Source: Eudoraea sp.
GTDB lineage: Bacteria; Bacteroidota; Bacteroidia; Flavobacteriales; Flavobacteriaceae
NCBI GenBank assembly: GCA_024642325.1
Contig: JAHEBI010000199.1
Span: 1-5,389 of the forward strand
Direction: 5' to 3'
Length of the DNA stretch: 5,389 nt
Positions 1 through 5,389 of the stretch are shown here, in pieces. The notes beneath the pieces were generated by a model that was given only the letters and a program-made list of their open reading frames with translations, was not told where the DNA came from and did no database searches. The translations under genes and the position numbers were made by a program. Positions within the stretch are counted from its first letter, which is position 1. Each line of letters begins with the position of its first letter.

Positions 1-1527
1 AAAAAAGCAGTCGTGCTTAGTACCTATGGCGCAGAGAACATCACGCAGTTTCTGGAAGGTAAGAGCAGCAACAATGAAGTTTATATGGGTCATGAGACCT
101 TTGAACTGTTAAGTAACACATTCCTCTATGAATACTTTAATCCTCTGCTTAAGGAGTTTAAAGCTAATTATTATACAATACTCGAAAACACGTTTGTTTT
201 TTCGGAGGAACTTGAGGTTTTGCAAGAGATAATACGCGATAATAACAGCGGCACTACTTTTGACAAAAGTATTCTATATGAAACATCGCGAAGCGTTCTG
301 GCGGATGAATCCAGCATTGTTTTTATGGCTAATGCAAAAGGCATGGAAGCTATCCTGAAAATGCATTGCACCAGTGCGATGCTCAATGATTTTAACAAAA
401 CTGCAGCATCCAATTATATTTTTGCCGGTCAGGTCGTTACCGATGCAAATTTTTATCACACTAATCTGGTCATTCAAAAAAAGTATAAGGAAAAAGAGAG
501 CAATTCTATATCAGCTCTTTTTAAGGTTGAATTAGATAGTGATCTGGCTACTGACCCACAGTTTGTGACTAATCACAGGACCAATAAAAAGGAAATTGTA
601 GTACAGGACGTGGATAATTACCTTTACCTTATCTCAACCGAAGGGAAGATTCTATGGAAAAAACAATTAGAAGGGAGAATACAGGGTAAGATTAGTCAGG
701 TAGACCTCTATAAAAATGGTCGATTACAGCTGGCGTTTACAACAGGTAATGAGTTTCTGATTTTAGACAGAAACGGCAAGGAAGTAGCCCCATTCAACAT
801 GAGCTTTCCCGGCGGAAACTTAAATGAACTGGCGGTATTTGATTATGAAGGCAAAAAAGATTACCGATTTGTAATCACCCAGGGATCAAAAATCTTTATG
901 TACAATTCAAAAGGTAAAACCGTAAAAGGCTTTAAATTAAAGGACACGGACAGCCCGGTAATATTCGCTCCCAAACATCTTAAAATTGGCAACAGGGACT
1001 ATTTGGTGTTTATGCTGGAAAATGGGGATCTTAAAATATTGAATCGCGTTGGTAATTCCAGGGTTAAGGTAGCAGAGAAAATAGATTTCTCGTCTAATCG
1101 CACCTATTTATACAAAGACAATTTTATAGTAACAGATAAAAAAGGCACGCTGTACTCCATTGACACCAAAGGAAACATTACAAAAACGAAACTTAACTAC
1201 ACTGAAGATCACGGCCTTGCAGCTACAAGCAAAACCCTGGTTAGCAATAATGAAAATATTCTTAGCATTAAAGGAAAGAATGTAACTCTGGATTTAGGGG
1301 TATATACCCACCCTACTATATTTTATGTACATGACAAAATATACATTAGTGTTACTGACATACAAAGTCAAAAGGTGTATCTGTTTGATAGTAATGCAGA
1401 GTCCATTCAAAATTTTCCGGTTTATGGATATTCATTGATAGACCTGGAGGATATAGATAATGACCGGAAGATAGAATTTGTCTGCAAGGATCAGGAAAAT
1501 GCACTTGTTCTCTACAAAATAAACTAG
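1..1527 (+). CDS. Large hypothetical protein with C-terminal beta-propeller (5' partial)
   Basis: The reading frame is open from base 1 (KKAVVLSTYG...), so the true start is upstream; the GTG at 13 is only an internal codon. 508 residues are visible (numbered from base 1), ending in TAG. Residues about 1-160 look mixed alpha/beta, with helical stretches such as the segment around MGHETFELL and LLKEFKANYY. They recall the DUF3352-type proteins of Bacteroidota, but this is an impression only. From about residue 170 there are at least six propeller-like blades of the pattern hydrophobic strand, D/N-x-x-G-K turn, strand: LYLISTEGKILW (about 208), FLILDRNGKEV (about 252), IFMYNSKGKTV (about 298), LKILNRVGN (about 344), LYSIDTKGN (about 384) and VYLFDSNAE (about 459). 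The last segment, DIDNDRKIEF (484-493), resembles the acidic calcium loop of FG-GAP/VCBS repeats. This supports a PQQ-like beta-propeller, a fold usually used for protein or ligand binding. No catalytic motif is seen, and export cannot be judged without the N-terminus. The gene appears separate from the downstream operon (205-bp gap with its own promoter candidate). Confidence 0.85.
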   Translation, partial: KKAVVLSTYGAENITQFLEGKSSNNEVYMGHETFELLSNTFLYEYFNPLLKEFKANYYTILENTFVFSEELEVLQEIIRDNNSGTTFDKSILYETSRSVLADESSIVFMANAKGMEAILKMHCTSAMLNDFNKTAASNYIFAGQVVTDANFYHTNLVIQKKYKEKESNSISALFKVELDSDLATDPQFVTNHRTNKKEIVVQDVDNYLYLISTEGKILWKKQLEGRIQGKISQVDLYKNGRLQLAFTTGNEFLILDRNGKEVAPFNMSFPGGNLNELAVFDYEGKKDYRFVITQGSKIFMYNSKGKTVKGFKLKDTDSPVIFAPKHLKIGNRDYLVFMLENGDLKILNRVGNSRVKVAEKIDFSSNRTYLYKDNFIVTDKKGTLYSIDTKGNITKTKLNYTEDHGLAATSKTLVSNNENILSIKGKNVTLDLGVYTHPTIFYVHDKIYISVTDIQSQKVYLFDSNAESIQNFPVYGYSLIDLEDIDNDRKIEFVCKDQENALVLYKIN

Positions 1528-1543
1528 GTCTTGTCTGAGGACC
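1527..1543 (+). terminator. Weak stem-loop after the propeller gene
   Basis: GGTCTT and AGGACC can form a 6-bp stem (one G-U pair) around a 5-nt loop, starting at the last base of the stop codon. What follows (ATTTGTACATT) is a poor U-tract, so this is at best a weak terminator or an mRNA 3' end structure. A smaller inverted repeat, TATAC-AGA-GTATA, lies just downstream at 1559-1571. Confidence 0.2.
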
Positions 1544-1679
1544 ATTTGTACATTAAAATATACAGAGTATACAATTCTTATGGAATCTGAATAAGTATTA
1601 CCTACTTTTCTTTAGCAAAATACTAATAACAAGTTATTTGTGGGTTTTTAGCAATTCAAATAGATAAGGAAAACTCTCA

Positions 1680-1707
1680 TTGGTATGCTTAAAATATCGT
1701 ATTTTTA
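1680..1707 (+). promoter_or_regulatory. Candidate Bacteroidota sigma-ABfr-type promoter for the ompA-like operon
   Basis: TTG at 1680-1682 is followed after 17 nt by TATTTTTA (1700-1707). This differs by one base from the Bacteroidota -7 consensus TAnnTTTG. It would start transcription near 1713, giving a leader of about 20 nt before the ATG at 1733. A second partial match, TACTTTTC near 1602, has no TTG at a suitable distance. The remainder of the gap from 1528 to 1679 shows nothing else I can support. Confidence 0.4.
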
Positions 1708-1732
1708 AGATGCATTAAACAGCACTTTGATA

Positions 1733-3079
1733 ATGAAAAAACGATCCCAAAAACTGGGTGTTATAATACCCCTTCTATTATTCCTGTTTGCAACACCGGA
1801 TGCAGGTGCTCAACTATTAAAAAAATTGGGTAAGGCTGCTGAAAGAGCTGCAGAAAACACAGTTACAAGGAGGGTCGAAAAAGAAACTCAGGAGAAAACA
1901 GACACTGTTTTGGACAGCATTTTGGAACCTGGAGAAAAAGGGGAGAATCCTGAAATAGGTAATCCGAATTCCCTGCCAACAGATTCTAATGATGTACCAA
2001 CACCCACGGGTTCCATTTCTGAACCTGGGAAACCTGATAATTCAGCAGTTGAAAGCCAATCAAAATCAATTACTGTCTATAGCAAATTTGATTTTGTCCC
2101 AGGAGACAAAACACTCTTCTTTGATGATTTCTCAAACGACTTTATAGGCGATTTTCCAAGTAAGTGGAATACAAATGGCGGTGGTGAGATTGTAACATTA
2201 AATGATTCGCCTGAAAAGTGGCTGGAATTAATTTCGGGTTACAACGTCTATTTCTTGCCTGATGTCCCCAAACTCCCTGAAGAATATACTATTGAATTTG
2301 ATGTCATGGCTATTGGGCTGGATAATAAAACATCATCAACGGCAATAATGCAGGTATCTCTTAGTGATGATGACAAATTTAAGGAAGGGGCTAACTTCGT
2401 ACAAGCGCGACTTCCGTTTTGCCAATATGCTTCTGTTGGAATTAATATGGAAAACCATATCAACAACCAAAGGGAAATATATAGTACCGTAAAGGCGGAT
2501 CTTAGGGATGAGGTATTAGATAGACCACATATATCCATTGCAGTGAACAAACAACGATTCAGATTGTGGGTTAATGAGGAAAAACATATTGATATTCCAA
2601 GGATTGTGCCTGATGGAGAGGTATTGAATACCCTTAAATTCAGCATAAAAAGTTTTAAAGATGGTAAAGAGAGAATATTTATTTCCAATATTAAAGTAGC
2701 TGAAGGTGGGATCGATCTTCGCAGGACACTTATTACTGAAGGAAAAGTATCAACTAACGGCATTCTGTTCGACTCAGGTTCGGCCAATTTACAACCACAA
2801 TCTATGGGAATTATAAGACAGATATCGCAAGTGATGCTGCAGGAAGGCGGAATGAACCTGAAAATAGTGGGCCATACCGATGCTGACGGAAATGATGCAG
2901 CCAATCTGGAGCTTTCCAGAAAAAGGGCTGAAGCTGTAAAAAATGCATTGACATCGATCTACAATATCCCATCTGAGCGACTTTCCTCAGAAGGTAAAGG
3001 GGAATCCGAACCTATCAGTGATAATAACACCTCTGACGGAAAAGCACTAAACAGAAGGGTAGAATTTATTAAAACATAG
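1733..3079 (+). CDS. OmpA-family outer-membrane/peptidoglycan-binding protein with LamG-like domain
   Basis: This is a 448-aa exported envelope protein. A signal peptide (MKKRSQKLG, then a hydrophobic core) probably ends after AGA at residue 26, leaving Gln27 at the mature N-terminus. Residues about 28-65 form a charged amphipathic helix (KKLGKAAERAAENTVTRRVE). A Pro/Ser/Asn/Glu-rich linker runs to about 112. Residues about 118-325 look like a concanavalin/LamG-type beta-sandwich (FFDDFSNDFIGDFPSKW, EYTIEFDVMA, FRLWVNEEKHIDIP). Residues about 335-448 are a full OmpA C-terminal domain: ILFDSGSANLQP, GHTDADG (380-386), LELSRKRAEAV, then NRRVEF near the end. Asp383 and Arg398 have the same 15-residue spacing as the diaminopimelate-contacting Asp271 and Arg286 of Acinetobacter OmpA, so peptidoglycan binding is likely. 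There is no 8-strand OmpA barrel, so it probably sits in the periplasm or at the inner face of the outer membrane. ATG 1733 is preferred; TTG 1727 would only add two residues. The next gene starts 3 nt after the stop. Confidence 0.9.
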   Translation: MKKRSQKLGVIIPLLLFLFATPDAGAQLLKKLGKAAERAAENTVTRRVEKETQEKTDTVLDSILEPGEKGENPEIGNPNSLPTDSNDVPTPTGSISEPGKPDNSAVESQSKSITVYSKFDFVPGDKTLFFDDFSNDFIGDFPSKWNTNGGGEIVTLNDSPEKWLELISGYNVYFLPDVPKLPEEYTIEFDVMAIGLDNKTSSTAIMQVSLSDDDKFKEGANFVQARLPFCQYASVGINMENHINNQREIYSTVKADLRDEVLDRPHISIAVNKQRFRLWVNEEKHIDIPRIVPDGEVLNTLKFSIKSFKDGKERIFISNIKVAEGGIDLRRTLITEGKVSTNGILFDSGSANLQPQSMGIIRQISQVMLQEGGMNLKIVGHTDADGNDAANLELSRKRAEAVKNALTSIYNIPSERLSSEGKGESEPISDNNTSDGKALNRRVEFIKT

Positions 3080-3082
3080 ACT

Positions 3083-3772
3083 ATGAAACTAAAACTTTTA
3101 TTAATTGGTATGCTTCTTTTATTAGGACTACCGGTGACAGGACAAAATTGCAGTAAGTATTACCCCATGGCAGAAGGTACAATCTTAGAGTACTCTTCTT
3201 ATAATGGCAATGGGAAACCTCAGGGGACTATTAGTTATACAGTAACCAATGTAATTGATGAAGGTAGTTCCACTTCCGCCACTATGGCCATGAAATACAA
3301 TGATGAAAAAGGCAAGGAAGCGTTTAACACAGAATTTACGTATACCTGCTCAGGAAACACGGTAAAGATTGACTATCAATCCCTGATGTCCAATCAAATG
3401 CTTCATCAATTTGAAGATATGGAAATGGAATTATCCGGAACTGACATTGAGTTGCCAAATGACCTGGAGGTGGGTCAGGAATTACCGGATGCCAACATGG
3501 CTATGAAAATAAGTATGAGCGGTATAAATATGAACTCTCAGGTAGATATGATAAACAGAAAAGTGGAAAAACAAGAGACCATTACCACTCCTGCCGGTTC
3601 TTTTGACTGCTATGTAATTTATAGCGAAAACGAATCCAAGATGATGATGGCCAATCAATCCTTTCCGTCGCGATTGTGGTTAGCAGAAGGGTTTGGTATG
3701 GTGAAACAGGAAAGCTATAATAAAAACGGAAAAATAATGAGCAGCACCGTCCTGACAGGCTACAGCAAATAA
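3083..3772 (+). CDS. Exported DUF3108-like (TapB-family-like) protein
   Basis: This is a 229-aa protein with a strong signal peptide (MKLKLLLIGMLLLLGLPVTG, cleavage around residue 20/21, mature start near QNCSKYYP). Cys23 is not in a convincing lipobox, so signal peptidase I rather than lipoprotein processing is expected. The mature part is a predicted beta-rich domain: YYPMAEGTILEYSSYN near the start, the turn TPAGSFDCYVI at 169-179, and the ending RLWLAEGFGMVKQE followed by NKNGKIMSSTVL. This matches my recollection of the DUF3108-like/TapB family of Bacteroidota, whose members carry the same PAG-[ST]-F-[DE]-C motif; the biochemical role of that family is unclear to me. The protein is Met-rich (19 Met by my count), mainly in clusters at about 110-155 and 190-195. 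Its start is 3 nt after the OmpA-like stop, with no room for a promoter, so the two are co-transcribed and probably translationally coupled. A shared envelope role is inference. Confidence 0.8.
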   Translation: MKLKLLLIGMLLLLGLPVTGQNCSKYYPMAEGTILEYSSYNGNGKPQGTISYTVTNVIDEGSSTSATMAMKYNDEKGKEAFNTEFTYTCSGNTVKIDYQSLMSNQMLHQFEDMEMELSGTDIELPNDLEVGQELPDANMAMKISMSGINMNSQVDMINRKVEKQETITTPAGSFDCYVIYSENESKMMMANQSFPSRLWLAEGFGMVKQESYNKNGKIMSSTVLTGYSK

Positions 3773-3788
3773 AATCCAATTGTTTTTT

Positions 3789-3820
3789 AACCGGGGTCTC
3801 AACCCCGGTTTTTATTTTAT
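3789..3820 (+). terminator. Strong intrinsic terminator of the OmpA/DUF3108-like operon
   Basis: AACCGGGGT (3789-3797) and ACCCCGGTT (3802-3810) form a perfect 9-bp GC-rich stem with a CTCA loop, followed by a T-rich run (TTTATTTTAT) on the plus strand. It lies 16 nt after the stop at 3772. On the minus strand the same hairpin comes 1 nt after the lipB stop but is followed by six A residues, so it is a canonical intrinsic terminator only in the plus direction. For lipB it may act as a 3' stabilising hairpin or a weak terminator. Confidence 0.9.
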
Positions 3821-4513
3821 AATTTGTGCATTAAAGAGTTCAGCAAAATGTTTTAAAAGTTTTTGCTTTACTTCACCCATTGATATTTCTTTCCTGCCTA
3901 ATTCGATATTTAGAGAAGTAACTGCCTTATCTTTTATTCCACAAGGCACCATTAAATCAAAATAACCTAAATCCGCATTTACATTCAGCGCAAAGCCGTG
4001 CATGGTCACCCAGCGGCTGGCACGTACGCCCATGGCGCAGATCTTGCGGGCAAAAGGGGTGCCCACGTCGATCCAGACCCCGGTCTCCCCTTCCGAGCGT
4101 TCCCCCTTGATGTCGTATTCGGCCAGAGTAAGGATTACCATTTCTTCCAAAAAACGCAGGTATTTATGGATATCTGTAAAGAAATTATCAAGATCCAATA
4201 TCGGATAGCCTACAATTTGCCCGGGCCCGTGGTAGGTGATGTCCCCGCCCCTGTTTATCTTGTAAAATTGCGCTCCCCTGGCTGCAAGTTGCTTTTCATC
4301 AACCAGAAGATTGGTGATATCCCCACTCTTACCCAAAGTATATACATGGGGGTGTTCCACAAACAGGAAATGGTTAGGTGTCTCCAACCGGGATTCCTCC
4401 CGCCTGTTTTTTATTTTTAGATCAATGGTTTTCTGAAACAACAGTTCCTGGAAATCCCAGGTTTCCTTGTAGTCCTTCAAGCCCAGATCCTGTACCGCTA
4501 CCTTTTTATTCAT
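3812..4513 (-). CDS. lipB: Lipoyl(octanoyl) transferase LipB
   Basis: LipB moves the octanoyl group from octanoyl-acyl carrier protein to a lysine of lipoyl domains (for example in pyruvate and 2-oxoglutarate dehydrogenases and the glycine cleavage H protein). It is the first step of cytosolic lipoate synthesis, before LipA inserts sulfur. The 233-aa product has the family signatures FLFVEHPHVYTLGKSGD, the RGGDITYHGPGQ block (88-99), ETGVWIDVGTPFARKICAMG, and SRWVTMHGFALNVN. The expected catalytic pair is present: Lys157 in ARKICAMG and Cys191 in PCGI. Their spacing of 34 equals that of Lys142/Cys176 in the Mycobacterium tuberculosis enzyme. ATG at 4513 (MNKKVAVQDLGLKDY) is chosen because flavobacterial homologues begin here; a TTG eight codons upstream would overlap the promoter box. 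The gene is convergent with the upstream operon and divergent from lysS. Composition is oddly patchy: codons over 3986-4123 are very GC-rich, while the 57 codons after them are AT-rich. Confidence 0.97.
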   Translation of the reverse strand: MNKKVAVQDLGLKDYKETWDFQELLFQKTIDLKIKNRREESRLETPNHFLFVEHPHVYTLGKSGDITNLLVDEKQLAARGAQFYKINRGGDITYHGPGQIVGYPILDLDNFFTDIHKYLRFLEEMVILTLAEYDIKGERSEGETGVWIDVGTPFARKICAMGVRASRWVTMHGFALNVNADLGYFDLMVPCGIKDKAVTSLNIELGRKEISMGEVKQKLLKHFAELFNAQIIK

Positions 4514-4519
4514 CACTGG

Positions 4520-4527
4520 CAAAGATA
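4520..4527 (-). promoter_or_regulatory. -7 promoter box of lipB
   Basis: Read on the minus strand, 4527 to 4520 is TATCTTTG, a perfect match to the Bacteroidota -7 element TAnnTTTG. No good TTG lies at the usual 17-23 nt upstream; TTAACA (4550-4545) is the nearest candidate. The box ends only 6 nt before the ATG at 4513, so transcription should begin at or within a few bases of the start codon. Confidence 0.6.
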
Positions 4528-4815
4528 CAATCTTCAATTGGGATTGTTAAGGATAACAAGGGCGGCTATTACCCCGGGAACCCAACCACAAAAGGTTAAA
4601 AGAAGTACAATGAGAAAAGATCCACAACCTTTGCCAATAACTGATAAGGGCGGAAAAATAATAGCCAGCAAGACTCTCCAAAAGCTCATAGTCCAGGTTT
4701 AATAATTGACCCCGCCCATTTACGTGACAGGTATAACTATTGGACGTAAAATCTTGTTTTTTGTTACACCTTTTATTTATTTTTCCTTACACGAAGTATA
4801 TTCATTTTTTTCTCG
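4528..4815. other. Divergent spacer between lipB and lysS, no supported gene
   Basis: The whole spacer between the two start codons is 352 bp (4514-4865). Its left part (4550-4720) is moderately GC-rich and holds the octamer AAGGGCGG twice (4558-4565 and 4646-4653), plus an inverted CCGCCC at 4712-4717. Its right part (4750-4815) is strongly T-rich on the plus strand. A 30-codon ATG frame at 4610-4702 (MRKDPQPLPITDKGG...) has no recognisable motif or clear promoter, and I do not call it a gene. No tRNA, riboswitch or insertion-sequence end is seen. Confidence 0.5.
4719..4750. repeat. 7-bp inverted repeat with 18-nt spacer upstream of lysS
   Basis: TTTACGT (4719-4725) and ACGTAAA (4744-4750) are perfect reverse complements separated by 18 nt. 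They lie about 100-135 nt upstream of the predicted lysS transcription start. They could be the half-sites of a dimeric regulator or simply chance; no regulator is encoded nearby. Confidence 0.35.
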
Positions 4816-4846
4816 TTGACAGATTAGCTCATTGTACCTATATTTG
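4816..4846 (+). promoter_or_regulatory. Promoter of lysS
   Basis: TTG (4816-4818, within GTTGAC) is followed after 20 nt by TATATTTG (4839-4846), a full match to the Bacteroidota consensus TTG-N17-23-TAnnTTTG. Transcription should start near 4852-4854, giving a leader of about 13 nt to the ATG at 4866. The leader is too short for a riboswitch or T-box. A T-rich stretch (about 4755-4812) just upstream could act as an UP-like element. Confidence 0.8.
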
Positions 4847-4865
4847 CAGCTTTAACGACCAGTTT

Positions 4866-5389
4866 ATGCAACTTTCTGAACAAGAAATCGTACGAAGAGA
4901 AAAACTAAATAAGCTCCGGGAAATGGGGATTAACCCCTATCCAGCTGCTTTGTTTCCTGTAGATGCTACTTCTAAAAGTATCTCTGGTAATTACAAAGAA
5001 GGAAAAAAGGTGATAATTGCCGGAAGGTTAATGTCCAGAAGGATACAGGGAAAAGCTTCCTTTGCAGAATTGCAGGATAGTGCGGGTAGGATTCAGGTCT
5101 ATTTTAACAGGGATGAAATTTGTCCAGGAGAGGATAAAGTGAAATACAATGACGTCTATAAAAAACTGCTGGACATTGGTGATATAATAGGAATTGAAGG
5201 AGAGCTCTTTACCACTCAGGTTGGTGAGAAAACGGTAATGGTAAAAGATTTTACGATTTTAAGTAAAGCCTTAAGACCTTTGCCCCTTCCCAAAAAAGAT
5301 TTAGAAGGCAATGTACATGATGAGTTTAACGATCCTGAACAGCGCTATCGACAGAGGTATGTAGATCTTGCGGTTAATCCGGCCGTTAG
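4866..5389 (+). CDS. lysS: Lysine--tRNA ligase, class II (3' partial)
   Basis: LysRS charges tRNA-Lys with lysine using ATP in the cytoplasm. 174 complete codons are visible before the window ends mid-codon (AG); flavobacterial LysRS is about 565 aa, so roughly a third is present. The N-terminal helix MQLSEQEIVRREKLNKLREMG is typical of the family. It is followed by NPYP (23-26) and the OB-fold anticodon-binding domain at about 48-137, with GRLMSRRIQGKASFAELQD (53-71), GRIQVYFNRDE and GDIIGIEGELF. The linker KALRPLPLP leads into the catalytic domain start DPEQRYRQRYVDL (157-168). Motifs 1-3 lie beyond the window. ATG 4866 is the family-consistent start and is preceded by a close-fitting promoter. 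No Shine-Dalgarno sequence is present, as is usual in this phylum. The gene is divergent from lipB. Confidence 0.97.
   Translation, partial: MQLSEQEIVRREKLNKLREMGINPYPAALFPVDATSKSISGNYKEGKKVIIAGRLMSRRIQGKASFAELQDSAGRIQVYFNRDEICPGEDKVKYNDVYKKLLDIGDIIGIEGELFTTQVGEKTVMVKDFTILSKALRPLPLPKKDLEGNVHDEFNDPEQRYRQRYVDLAVNPAV

Noticed and set aside
1727..1732. TTG start for the OmpA-like gene
   Set aside because: ATG at 1733 gives a normal MKK-type signal peptide, and TTG starts are uncommon.
2248..2904. 218-codon open frame antisense to the OmpA-like gene
   Set aside because: It lies wholly inside a well-supported OmpA gene and has no recognisable domain, and its Ser/Ile-rich composition is what an antisense shadow gives.
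3083..3160. Lipoprotein reading of the DUF3108-like signal peptide (Cys23)
   Set aside because: The residues before Cys (TGQN) do not fit a lipobox, which needs a small residue at -1 and usually Leu at -3.
3998..4420. 140-codon open frame antisense to lipB
   Set aside because: It is a shadow created by the GC-rich part of lipB, and the lipB reading is unequivocal.
4514..4537. Longer lipB start at TTG 4537
   Set aside because: The extension would encode the -7 promoter box and is not expected from flavobacterial LipB N-termini, which begin MNKK-like.
4610..4702. 30-codon ATG frame in the lipB-lysS spacer
   Set aside because: It is short, has no TAnnTTTG promoter close upstream and no recognised family, and is not distinguishable from chance.
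4847..4865. Possible T-box or lysine riboswitch for lysS
   Set aside because: The predicted leader is only about 13 nt, far too short, and neither class is typical of this phylum.

Overview
The window looks like chromosomal DNA of a marine-type member of the Flavobacteriaceae (Bacteroidota). The evidence is the family-typical LysRS and LipB sequences, Bacteroidota-type promoters (TTG, about 17-20 nt, then TAnnTTTG), the absence of Shine-Dalgarno sequences, mostly AT-rich coding DNA, and secreted proteins whose signal peptides end just before Gln. I cannot name a genus. I see no tRNA, rRNA, insertion sequence, CRISPR array or phage gene.

Layout, left to right. (1) Positions 1-1527 (+) hold the 3' part of a large protein with an N-terminal alpha/beta-like region and a C-terminal PQQ-like/FG-GAP-like beta-propeller. 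Its start lies outside the window. (2) A 205-bp gap has a weak stem-loop after the stop and a near-consensus promoter. (3) Positions 1733-3772 (+) are a tight two-gene operon with a 3-nt gap. The first gene encodes an exported OmpA-family protein with a concanavalin/LamG-like middle domain and a peptidoglycan-binding C-terminus. The second encodes a small exported, Met-rich DUF3108-like (TapB-family-like) protein. The operon ends at a strong intrinsic terminator. (4) Positions 3812-4513 (-) are lipB (octanoyltransferase), convergent with the operon; its stop codon lies in the operon terminator's T-tract. (5) A 352-bp divergent spacer carries a promoter at each end and a 7-bp inverted repeat. 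(6) Positions 4866 to the end (+) are the first 174 codons of lysS (class II lysyl-tRNA synthetase). This gene is clear although it is cut by the window edge.

Functionally, lipB and lysS are housekeeping genes (lipoate attachment and tRNA charging). The OmpA/DUF3108-like pair is an envelope module of unknown exact role. No dramatic new system is visible. The most unusual signals are a sharp codon-composition mosaic inside lipB, in which GC-rich tracts over catalytic motifs sit in an AT-rich gene, a promoter placed so close to the lipB ATG that the mRNA may be leaderless, and the two-gene envelope operon.
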